Source: Polynucleobacter sp. HIN5
GTDB lineage: Bacteria; Pseudomonadota; Gammaproteobacteria; Burkholderiales; Burkholderiaceae
Reading direction: 5' to 3'
Length of the DNA stretch: 64,000 nt
NCBI RefSeq assembly: GCF_030297555.1
Contig: NZ_AP028136.1
Coordinates: 744,001-808,000 of the forward strand
Shown: one piece after another, positions 21,276 to 29,287 of the stretch
Layout of the letters: the number at the start of each line of letters is the position of its first letter
Position numbering within the stretch: the first letter of the stretch is position 1
Translations under genes and position numbers: made by a program
Notes under the pieces: model-generated
What the model saw: only the letters and a program-made list of their open reading frames with translations
What the model was told of the DNA's origin: nothing
Database searches by the model: none

Positions 21276-21797
21276 ATCGCTACTGAAAAATTGCAACGCA
21301 TCAATCAGGAAATTACTGCCCCTGTAGTGCGTTTGATCGGATCCGACGGCAATGTGGTCGGTGTAGTTAAGTTGAATGAAGCCTTGCGGTTGGCTGAGGA
21401 AGAAGATACCGACTTAGTCGAGATTGCTCCGAATGCTGATCCACCTGTAGTCCGAGTGATGGACTTTGGCAAGTTCAAATACCAAGAAGCCAAGCGTCAG
21501 CACGAAGCTAAGCTGAAGCAAAAGGTGATTCAGGTAAAGGAAGTGAAATTCCGGCCTGGTACCGATGACGGTGATTATGGTGTGAAGCTACGGAATCTGA
21601 TTCGCTTTTTAGAAGACGGCGATAAAACAAAAATTACGCTTCGGTTTCGGGGTCGCGAAATGGCCCATCAAGAAATCGGTGCAAAGATGTTGGATCGACT
21701 GAAGGTGGATTTAGAGCCTTATGGTCAAGTCGAGCAGTTTCCGAAGATGGAAGGCCGACAAATGGTGATGGTCTTAGCGCCCGCCAAGAAGAAGTAA
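21276..21797 (+). CDS. infC: Translation initiation factor IF-3 (ATC start codon)
   Basis: Prevents subunit association and checks initiator tRNA pairing. The in-frame TTG at 21291 would remove residues shared with relatives ([21 protein letters not shown]). The only earlier initiator compatible with the in-frame stop at 21270-21272 is ATC at 21276, preceded by a GAGAGGAA ribosome-binding site. IF-3 genes with AUU/AUC/AUA starts are the classic case of autoregulation by start-codon discrimination. 173 aa; N-domain, Lys-rich linker and C-domain with [11 protein letters not shown] are all present. Confidence 0.94.
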   Translation: MATEKLQRINQEITAPVVRLIGSDGNVVGVVKLNEALRLAEEEDTDLVEIAPNADPPVVRVMDFGKFKYQEAKRQHEAKLKQKVIQVKEVKFRPGTDDGDYGVKLRNLIRFLEDGDKTKITLRFRGREMAHQEIGAKMLDRLKVDLEPYGQVEQFPKMEGRQMVMVLAPAKKK

Positions 21798-21901
21798 GAG
21801 TTTGTAGTTGCAGTAGGTAGTACCAAGTAGCGAATCATCGGTACAGGAAGAGCAGCCGTCGGTTGCCACCGTAATCGCACAGAGAAGAAAAGGGAGCAGT
21901 C
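21798..21901 (+). promoter_or_regulatory. infC-rpmI intergenic leader, possible r-protein control region
   Basis: A 104-base spacer in an otherwise tightly packed ribosomal operon. It holds the short inverted repeats GTACC/GGTAC and CGGT-TGCC-ACCG just upstream of the AAGGGAGC ribosome-binding site of rpmI. In E. coli the equivalent region is where L20 represses rpmI-rplT translation. No homology to that site can be claimed from sequence alone. Confidence 0.3.
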
Positions 21902-22099
21902 ATGCCCAAAATGAAGACCAAAAGTGGCGCAGCCAAGCGCTTCAAGGTCCGCGCAAGTGGATCAATCAAGCGAGGACAGGCGTTTAAGCGTCACATCCTC
22001 ACCAAGAAAACCACCAAGAACAAGCGTCAGTTGCGGGGTTCCGCTCCGGTTGCGAAATCCGATGTGAAGTCGATTCGCGCCATGATGCCTTACGCATAA
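21902..22099 (+). CDS. rpmI: 50S ribosomal protein L35
   Basis: 65 aa, highly basic. The sequence [20 protein letters not shown] and the central [18 protein letters not shown] are diagnostic of bL35. It lies between infC and rplT in the conserved order infC-rpmI-rplT and is preceded by a strong AGGGAG ribosome-binding site. Confidence 0.98.
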   Translation: MPKMKTKSGAAKRFKVRASGSIKRGQAFKRHILTKKTTKNKRQLRGSAPVAKSDVKSIRAMMPYA

Positions 22100-22115
22100 A
22101 TCTTAGGAGAGCACA

Positions 22116-22478
22116 ATGCCAAGAGTAAAACGTGGGGTTACAGCGAGAGCCCGTCATAAGAAAGTCACCGATGCCGCAACTGGCTATCGTGGACGTCGTA
22201 AAAACGTATTCCGAATCGCTAAAGAAGCGGTTATGCGCGCTGGGCAATACGCCTATCGCGATCGTCGTAACAAGAAGCGCGTATTCCGTGCTTTATGGAT
22301 TGCCAGGATCAACGCTGCTGTGCGTGAACACGATATGACCTATAGCGTATTCATGAATGGCATGAAGAAAGCGTCGATCGAACTCGATCGTAAAGTTCTC
22401 TCGGATATGGCCGTGTTTGACAAGGACGCATTTGCCGCCTTAGTCACACGCGTCAAATCTGCTGTAGCACACGCTTAA
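22116..22478 (+). CDS. rplT: 50S ribosomal protein L20
   Basis: 120 aa basic protein. It begins [17 protein letters not shown] and contains [20 protein letters not shown], diagnostic of bL20. bL20 is an early 23S rRNA binder in 50S assembly and in other bacteria a translational repressor of this operon. A TAGGAGA ribosome-binding site precedes the ATG. Confidence 0.98.
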   Translation: MPRVKRGVTARARHKKVTDAATGYRGRRKNVFRIAKEAVMRAGQYAYRDRRNKKRVFRALWIARINAAVREHDMTYSVFMNGMKKASIELDRKVLSDMAVFDKDAFAALVTRVKSAVAHA

Positions 22479-23534
<1,056 letters not shown>

Positions 23535-23542
23535 TTCCCATC

Positions 23543-25984
23543 ATGCAATTTTCTGAATCCTGGTTACGCCAGTTCGTTAATCCACCCATTGATAGTGAGG
23601 CACTGTCGCATGCTCTGACCATGGCCGGTCTTGAGGTTGAGGAGAGACGCTCACTAGCACCGCCATTCACTAAGATCGTGGTTGCTGAAATTATTTCAGC
23701 AGAGCAGCACCCCGATGCCGATCGCTTACGGGTATGCCGCGTGAATGCAGGGCCCGATCATCCCAACTTGCAAATTGTGTGTGGCGCACCGAATGCCCGT
23801 GCTGGCATCAAAATTCCGTGTGCATTGGTTGGGGCTGAGTTACCGCCGAGTGAAGTTGGTGGAAAACCATTTCAGATCAAGGTTGGTAAGTTGCGCGGAG
23901 TGGAAAGTCATGGGATGTTATGTTCGGGGCGCGAGTTGGGTCTGGGCGAGGACCATGCCGGGATTTTGGAGCTGCCCAGTGATGCACCGATCGGGCAAGA
24001 TCTGCGAACCTATTTGCACCTTGACGATCAACTCTTTACGATCAAATTAACTCCCAATAAAGCCGATTGCTTATCCATCATCGGGATTGCAAGAGAAGTT
24101 GCCGCGATTACAGGCGCTGCTCTTTGTGTTCCAAAGCGAGAGCCGCTTGCATCAACGCTCAATGATCGTGTGTCGGTCAGCATCATGGATTCAGATCTGT
24201 GCGGTCGGTTTGCCGGACGCGTGATCCGTGGAGTGAACGTCAAAGTAGCAACCCCAGCCTGGATGAAAGAACGTCTGGCGAGCGCTGGTCAGCGCAGTAT
24301 TTCACCATTGGTGGATATCTCTAATTATGTGATGCTCGAGATTGGTCAACCTAATCATATCTTCGACCTTGATCAACTAAAGGCTCCGATTGAAGTGCGC
24401 TGGGGTAAGCCTGGTGAGTCGTTGAAGTTACTCAACGATCAAACGGTGGACGCCCATCTCGAGGGATTGCGCGTCGGCGTGGTTGCGGATCAAGCAGGCC
24501 CCATCAGCCTTGCTGGCATCATGGGCGGCGATCGTACCGCAGTGAGTGATGCAACTCAGAACATTTATGTTGAGGCAGCCTTTTGGTGGCCAGCAGCGAT
24601 TGCGGGGCGTGCAAGGCGCTATCACTTTACAACCGATGCAGGCCATCGCTTTGAGCGTGGGGTTGATCCGCAATTACCCATTTCTGCATTGGATTACCTC
24701 AGTCAGCTCATTGTGGAGATCTGTGGTGGTCAATTGGGTCCGATCGATGATCAAATCACGCATTTGCCAGAACGTAAAGCGGTATCGATGCGCCTAGAGC
24801 GAGCGCAACGTGTGATTGGCATTCCATTGAGCAGCGAGCAAGTGGGTGATGTGTTTAAGCGCTTGGGTCTTGAGTTCACTGTTTCAGGACAGGGCGAGGC
24901 TAGTGTATTTACAGTAAAGGCTCCAAGTTATCGCTTTGATCTGGATATCGAAGAGGATCTCATCGAAGAAGTAGCCCGTTTATATGGATTCGAGAACATT
25001 CCCGATTCTCCACCAAAAGCTGAGCTGAAGATGAGTGCGCCGCAGGAGCGCCAACGACCCGTGCATGCGTTACGTCACCGCTTGGCACACGAAGGCTATC
25101 AAGAGGTCTTGAACTTTGGATTCATTGACCCCCAAACTGAACTGCAGATGGGGCAGCACAACTCCATTACTGTATTGAATCCAATTGCGAGTCAGTATGG
25201 TGTGATGCGCAGCAATTTATGGGGCGGTCTGTTACAGAATTTACGCAGTAATCTCAATCGCGGTGCTGGACGGGTTCGTATTTTTGAGATCGGTCGAGTG
25301 TTTGCTAGGGATGCCAGTCAGATGGAGGCCCCTGGTATCGTGGCTGGCTTTGATCAAACTAAACAAGTAGGTGGCTTAGCCTATGGTTATGCAAGCCCCG
25401 AACAATGGGGGACACCCAATCGCTTAGTGGATTTCTTTGATGTCAAAGGCGATTTGCAGCGCGTGCTAACTCCTTTGCAGCTCCAGACCAAAGCGGCAGA
25501 GCAGGCGCATCCCGCCTTACATCCTGGCCGCAGCGCCCACATTTATTTAGGCGATCATGTGATTGGTTGGATTGGTGAGTTACATCCAGGTCTACAGCAA
25601 GCCTATGAGCTGAGCTCCGCCCCGGTATTGTTTTCTCTCAATTGGGACGCGATTTGTGATGTAGGTTTACCAGCGCCAAGCGAGATTAGTAAGTTTCCTG
25701 CAGTGCAACGCGATCTGGCTGTCGTCGTGGACCAATCCGTACCAGCGCAGACCTTGCTTGATGTGATGATGGCACAACGTCAACCATTCGTTCGCACGAT
25801 TGAGCTCTTTGATGAGTTTCGTCCTCAAAAAGAGAGCGGCTCGATGGCGCTTCATGAGAAAAGCCTTGCGTTTCGAGTCACCCTAGTGAATGATCAGGAT
25901 ACACTGCAAGACAAAGAAGTGGAGACCTGTATGACCGCCTTATTGGATGCTTTAAAGAATCAGTGCAAAGCGCGATTGCGTTAG
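23543..25984 (+). CDS. pheT: Phenylalanine--tRNA ligase beta subunit
   Basis: 813 aa. Domains in order: N-terminal OB/tRNA-binding domain (EQHPDADRLRVCRVN, about 50-64; VESHGMLCSGRELGLGEDHAGI), B3/4 editing domain (about 210-385), B5 domain (about 405-480), catalytic-like core, and the C-terminal FDX-ACB anticodon-binding domain (KFPAVQRDLAVVVD to the end). Full length with no interruption. Confidence 0.97.
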   Translation: MQFSESWLRQFVNPPIDSEALSHALTMAGLEVEERRSLAPPFTKIVVAEIISAEQHPDADRLRVCRVNAGPDHPNLQIVCGAPNARAGIKIPCALVGAELPPSEVGGKPFQIKVGKLRGVESHGMLCSGRELGLGEDHAGILELPSDAPIGQDLRTYLHLDDQLFTIKLTPNKADCLSIIGIAREVAAITGAALCVPKREPLASTLNDRVSVSIMDSDLCGRFAGRVIRGVNVKVATPAWMKERLASAGQRSISPLVDISNYVMLEIGQPNHIFDLDQLKAPIEVRWGKPGESLKLLNDQTVDAHLEGLRVGVVADQAGPISLAGIMGGDRTAVSDATQNIYVEAAFWWPAAIAGRARRYHFTTDAGHRFERGVDPQLPISALDYLSQLIVEICGGQLGPIDDQITHLPERKAVSMRLERAQRVIGIPLSSEQVGDVFKRLGLEFTVSGQGEASVFTVKAPSYRFDLDIEEDLIEEVARLYGFENIPDSPPKAELKMSAPQERQRPVHALRHRLAHEGYQEVLNFGFIDPQTELQMGQHNSITVLNPIASQYGVMRSNLWGGLLQNLRSNLNRGAGRVRIFEIGRVFARDASQMEAPGIVAGFDQTKQVGGLAYGYASPEQWGTPNRLVDFFDVKGDLQRVLTPLQLQTKAAEQAHPALHPGRSAHIYLGDHVIGWIGELHPGLQQAYELSSAPVLFSLNWDAICDVGLPAPSEISKFPAVQRDLAVVVDQSVPAQTLLDVMMAQRQPFVRTIELFDEFRPQKESGSMALHEKSLAFRVTLVNDQDTLQDKEVETCMTALLDALKNQCKARLR

Positions 25985-26049
25985 TGCCAATTCAGATTTG
26001 CTATATTAGTCAGTAAACCAATTTATTAGAATCAGAAAAGAGTGTCGCT

Positions 26050-26370
26050 ATGACTGCAAATAATCAAACCGTGACCAAAAACGAACTCTCGGAAGCCTTA
26101 TTTGATCAGGTTGGTCTGAATAAGCGCGAAGCAAAAGACATGATTGATGCCTTTTTTAATCGAATCGGTGAGACTCTAGAATCTGGAGTTGAGGTCAAGA
26201 TCTCAGGGTTTGGTAATTTTCAGTTGCGCAATAAAACTGCGCGTCCTGGGCGTAACCCAAAGACGGGTGAGATGATCCCGATTGCAGCGCGACGTGTTGT
26301 CACTTTTCATGCCAGTCAGAAGCTAAAGGACGCGGTCGAGTCCCATGCTCAGAACCAAAACAGAGCTTGA
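26050..26370 (+). CDS. ihfA: Integration host factor subunit alpha
   Basis: 106 aa DNA-bending protein. [25 protein letters not shown] is the beta-arm with the Pro that intercalates into the minor groove, and the N-terminal helices read [25 protein letters not shown]. It forms a heterodimer with IHF-beta, encoded elsewhere. It sits in the standard pheT-ihfA order, and its end overlaps the next gene by 26 bases. Confidence 0.96.
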   Translation: MTANNQTVTKNELSEALFDQVGLNKREAKDMIDAFFNRIGETLESGVEVKISGFGNFQLRNKTARPGRNPKTGEMIPIAARRVVTFHASQKLKDAVESHAQNQNRA

Positions 26371-26695
26371 TTCCAAAGCGAACACAGTTTCGCTGCTTCC
26401 CCCAATCCCAAGCAAGCGGTATTTCACGATTGGCGAAGTAGGGGAGTTGTGCGGGGTAAAGCCCCATGTATTGCGCTATTGGGAGCAAGAATTTGTTCAA
26501 CTGCGACCGCAAAAGCGCCGTGGTAATCGCCGCTATTACCAGCATCATGAGGTGGTCTTGATCCGTCAAATTCGTACATTATTGTACGAGGAGGGATTTA
26601 CGATCAGCGGTGCAAAAAATCGCTTAGATGAGAGTAAATCGACGTTACGTCTGCGCGAGGAGCTCCAAGAGGTCCTTCAAGTCTTAAGCCGCTGA
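26345..26695 (+). CDS. MerR family transcriptional regulator
   Basis: 116 aa. An N-terminal winged helix, [24 protein letters not shown] (about 27-50), is followed by [37 protein letters not shown] and a short helical tail. This short MerR-type protein lies after ihfA in many beta- and gammaproteobacteria; its target is not known. It has no C-terminal effector or metal-binding Cys residues. The start overlaps ihfA, indicating translational coupling. Confidence 0.88.
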   Translation: MLRTKTELDSKANTVSLLPPIPSKRYFTIGEVGELCGVKPHVLRYWEQEFVQLRPQKRRGNRRYYQHHEVVLIRQIRTLLYEEGFTISGAKNRLDESKSTLRLREELQEVLQVLSR

Positions 26696-26714
26696 GATAC
26701 AATATTCGTTTCGT

Positions 26715-26791
<77 letters not shown>

Positions 26792-26812
26792 TCTGCATTA
26801 GAGGAATAGACC

Positions 26813-27226
26813 ATGCATCCATTTCATTTAGCCTTTCCAGTCGATAACTTACAAGACGCACGCGCGTTTTATGGTGGTTTACTCGGTTGTCCTGAAGGGC
26901 GAAGTTCGGAGGAATGGATTGATTTCAATTTATTTGGCCATCAAATCGTGGCGCACCTGGCCGATGGCGAAGCAAAAAATGATGTCCACTCCGATGTTGA
27001 TGGCAAAAAAGTACCCGTTCGTCATTTTGGTATCGTGCTATCCATGCCCGAATGGGAAGCGATGGCTGATAAATTAAAAAAGGCTGGTATTGAGTTTGTG
27101 ATTGAGCCCTATATTCGGTTTAAGGGCGAAGTGGGTGAGCAGGCCACCATGTTTTTCTTAGACCCCTCAGGCAATGCGATTGAGTTTAAGGCCATGGCGC
27201 ATCCTGATCGCTTGTTTGCCAAATAA
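26813..27226 (+). CDS. VOC family protein (glyoxalase/dioxygenase superfamily)
   Basis: 137 aa single vicinal-oxygen-chelate domain. The opening [28 protein letters not shown] and closing [19 protein letters not shown] are typical: an N-terminal His and a late Glu could bind a divalent metal. The substrate is unknown. The stop overlaps the start of the next gene (TAATG), so the two are coupled. Confidence 0.85.
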   Translation: MHPFHLAFPVDNLQDARAFYGGLLGCPEGRSSEEWIDFNLFGHQIVAHLADGEAKNDVHSDVDGKKVPVRHFGIVLSMPEWEAMADKLKKAGIEFVIEPYIRFKGEVGEQATMFFLDPSGNAIEFKAMAHPDRLFAK

Positions 27227-27630
27227 TGAGTCAGAATTATTTTGGTTTAACCATTCCATTCTTGGATGTCTTGGGCGTGGAGCCCGAGTTTGCCAAAGAT
27301 GGCCATTCCCGGATTCGCCTAAACCTCCGTCCCGAGCTTCTCAATAGTTTTCATGTGGCGCATGGCGGGGTGGTGATGACTATCTTGGATTTTGCTATGG
27401 CCGCAGCTGCGCGTAGCTCGCACGAGCATATCCTCGGGGTGATCACCATTGATATGACCACGAGTTTCTTGAGACCCTCTAAAGGCCTGCTGATTGCGGA
27501 AGGCAGGGTCTTAAAGGTTGGCAGTACCGTCAATTACTGTGAGGGCAGTATTTTTAATGAAGCCGGCCAATTGACCGCTAAATCCACTGGTAGTTTTATG
27601 CTGCGCCGAGCTAAAAACCAAGCTAATTAA
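27226..27630 (+). CDS. PaaI family hotdog thioesterase
   Basis: 134 aa hotdog-fold protein. FHVAHGGVVMTILDFAMAAAARS is the central helix with the acyl-CoA-binding pattern (HGGxxxxxxD) and the Asp positioned for hydrolysis of the thioester. TIDMTTSFLRPSKG forms the following strands. It probably hydrolyses an acyl- or aryl-CoA; the substrate is not determinable. Coupled to the VOC gene by a one-base overlap. Confidence 0.85.
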   Translation: MSQNYFGLTIPFLDVLGVEPEFAKDGHSRIRLNLRPELLNSFHVAHGGVVMTILDFAMAAAARSSHEHILGVITIDMTTSFLRPSKGLLIAEGRVLKVGSTVNYCEGSIFNEAGQLTAKSTGSFMLRRAKNQAN

Positions 27631-27912
27631 ATCAAATTAGTTAATTTAATTATTCAATTAATTATTATATATTTTAGTACTTAATAATCATAAGTAACTG
27701 ATTAATATAATAAATAAATCATTTAAACTATGAATTGATTATTCACTCTAGGGTGATTAATCCAGACCATATTAATCATTTATTCAGATATAATTCTTTG
27801 TTAGTAATAATGAATAATTAAAAAAGATTAATCAATAAACGATTTATTCCTTCTAAATTTTTTTATTTATTACCCCTCATCATTATTTTAATATTCAAGG
27901 GAATTATTTAAT
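27631..27912. promoter_or_regulatory. Very AT-rich spacer upstream of hns
   Basis: 282 bases composed almost wholly of A and T, with many TTAAT/ATTAA runs, unlike the surrounding coding DNA. It contains a perfect -10 element TATAAT at 27789-27794 but no good -35. H-NS family proteins bind curved AT-rich DNA, so autoregulation of the downstream hns gene is a reasonable inference. I see no gene or terminator hairpin in it. Confidence 0.55.
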
Positions 27913-28251
27913 ATGTCATCGTATAAAGAGTTACTTGCGCAGCGTGAGAAATTAGACAGCCAGATCCAGACCTTGATGCAGCGTGAAAAGTCTGAAGGAA
28001 TTGCTAAGGCCAAAAAGATCATTGATGAATTTGGCTTAACTGCGAGCGACTTATTTGGCCGCAAGGCTGCGGGTGCCGGTAAGCGCGGTCGTCCTGCCAA
28101 AAAAGCGGCTACTAAAAAGCGGGTTGGCAAGAAGCGCGGTAAGGTTGCTCCCAAGTATAAGAATCCTGCAACTGGAGAGACCTGGACCGGACGCGGCAAG
28201 GCCCCGAAATGGATTGCCGGAAAAGATCGCAGTAAATTTGCGATCAAGTAA
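27913..28251 (+). CDS. H-NS family nucleoid-associated protein
   Basis: 112 aa. The N-terminal coiled-coil dimerisation helix is YKELLAQREKLDSQIQTLMQR. A central Lys/Arg/Ala-rich linker (about 50-82, GKRGRPAKKAATKKR) includes an AT-hook-like GKRGRPAKK. The C-terminal domain has the signature YKNPATGETWTGRGKAPKWI. This is the Burkholderiales type of H-NS with an added basic linker. It is likely a silencer of AT-rich DNA, possibly including its own upstream region. Confidence 0.93.
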   Translation: MSSYKELLAQREKLDSQIQTLMQREKSEGIAKAKKIIDEFGLTASDLFGRKAAGAGKRGRPAKKAATKKRVGKKRGKVAPKYKNPATGETWTGRGKAPKWIAGKDRSKFAIK

Positions 28252-28272
28252 ATTAGCTCTCCTTTACTAACT

Positions 28273-28301
28273 AAAAAGCCAGTTCAGTGAACTGGCTTTT
28301 T
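28273..28301. terminator. Bidirectional intrinsic terminator between hns and the convergent regulator gene
   Basis: A 13-base perfect inverted repeat, AAAAAGCCAGTTC and GAACTGGCTTTTT, separated by the three-base loop AGT. The A/T ends supply a U-tract on either strand, so it can end both the hns transcript and the reverse-strand regulator transcript. Confidence 0.92.
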
Positions 28302-28303
28302 CT

Positions 28304-28984
28304 TTACTCAAACACGGTATTGACTGCTTCGATAAATAATTTCTCTAATTGTTGATAAGGCTGCTTATCGCCACTCGCACTATAGGTCATGACATTCGTC
28401 TTTTCAGGTAGGGTATTGAGTTCATGGGTGAGCGCTTCCGTATCGCTCGTTTGCGGTTTTAAATGAACCCCATTCTCTTTGGCCATTTCCAATACACCAG
28501 GATGAAGTTGCACAAAGGCTTCGTCCACCAAGAGGGGAATACGACGTGTCTGAATATTCTTACTGAGATAGTGGATTAAATGCAATTGCTCGATTGGCGG
28601 GATTAACGAATCTAAATAAATCACATCGGGGTAATGCGACACGGCTTGCATCAGGCCCTCAAGGCTATCGAGGGAGTGGATTAGTTCAAAAGGGAGGGCC
28701 CATCCTCGCATCGCTTTTTGCATTTCATCGAGGTTCTCTTGGCGTTTAAAGACCCCCAAGGCAAGATGCTGATGGTGTTTGGCACGTTGCTGCATGCCTA
28801 CTTTGCGGCGGCGTAGCTGCTGATTGAGTGAGCTGGTCAGGATGCGGCGGTGTCCACCCCGAGTTTTCCAGGCAGTTAACTCGCCGAGCTCCACCATTTT
28901 TTGAACGGTTCCCAGTGATACTTGTAGAACCTTGGCACTCTGTCGAGTGCTCAAGTAGGGCTGATTCAGATTAATCGGTTTCAT
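28304..28984 (-). CDS. Excisionase-type HTH regulator with a response-regulator-like C-terminal domain
   Basis: 226 aa from the ATG at 28984, which has a good GGAG box (28990-28993, reverse strand); an upstream ATG at 29029 lacks one. Residues 10-50 form a MerR/excisionase winged helix (YLSTRQSAKVLQVSLGTVQKMVELGELTAWKT, then RGGHRRI). Residues about 70-195 look like a receiver fold (VIYLDSLIPP near the phospho-acceptor position), but the N-terminal acidic pair is not obvious, so it may not be phosphorylated. It is divergent from sucA and may regulate it or itself (inference). Confidence 0.72.
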   Translation of the reverse strand: MKPINLNQPYLSTRQSAKVLQVSLGTVQKMVELGELTAWKTRGGHRRILTSSLNQQLRRRKVGMQQRAKHHQHLALGVFKRQENLDEMQKAMRGWALPFELIHSLDSLEGLMQAVSHYPDVIYLDSLIPPIEQLHLIHYLSKNIQTRRIPLLVDEAFVQLHPGVLEMAKENGVHLKPQTSDTEALTHELNTLPEKTNVMTYSASGDKQPYQQLEKLFIEAVNTVFE

Positions 28985-29287
28985 GCTTTCTCCTTTTGTA
29001 AATTGGGATAGAAAGAGCATAAAAATCAATTGAATAGAGATCTGTCAGGCAGGGATGAAATGTGGGTAGGAAATTTCCTATAAAGAGGTAGGGATAGCTT
29101 GGTTACCCGGTGAGGGATCCCCTAGGACTTTCACTAATTCATTGATCTTGGGGTGTTTTTTCCCTTAACCCATGCTATCCTAATGGTACATAAGGCATTT
29201 GCTTTGCGTTCTGCTAATCGGTTAAGCCGTGTCGCGGATGGTTAAAACCACAGTTTTTTTCGGGTTACCCGATGAAAGGTGAGCATC
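28985..29287. promoter_or_regulatory. Divergent control region and sucA 5' leader
   Basis: 303 bases without a gene. The motif GGTTACCCG-R-TGA occurs twice, at 29101-29113 and 29263-29275. The half near sucA contains small hairpins: TGGT-TAAA-ACCA (about 29239-29250) and TCGGG-TTA-CCCGA (29260-29272), directly before the AAAGGTGAG ribosome-binding site. A conserved 'sucA RNA motif' has been described in the 5' UTR of sucA genes in Burkholderiales; position and clade match, but I cannot align it here. Confidence 0.5.
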
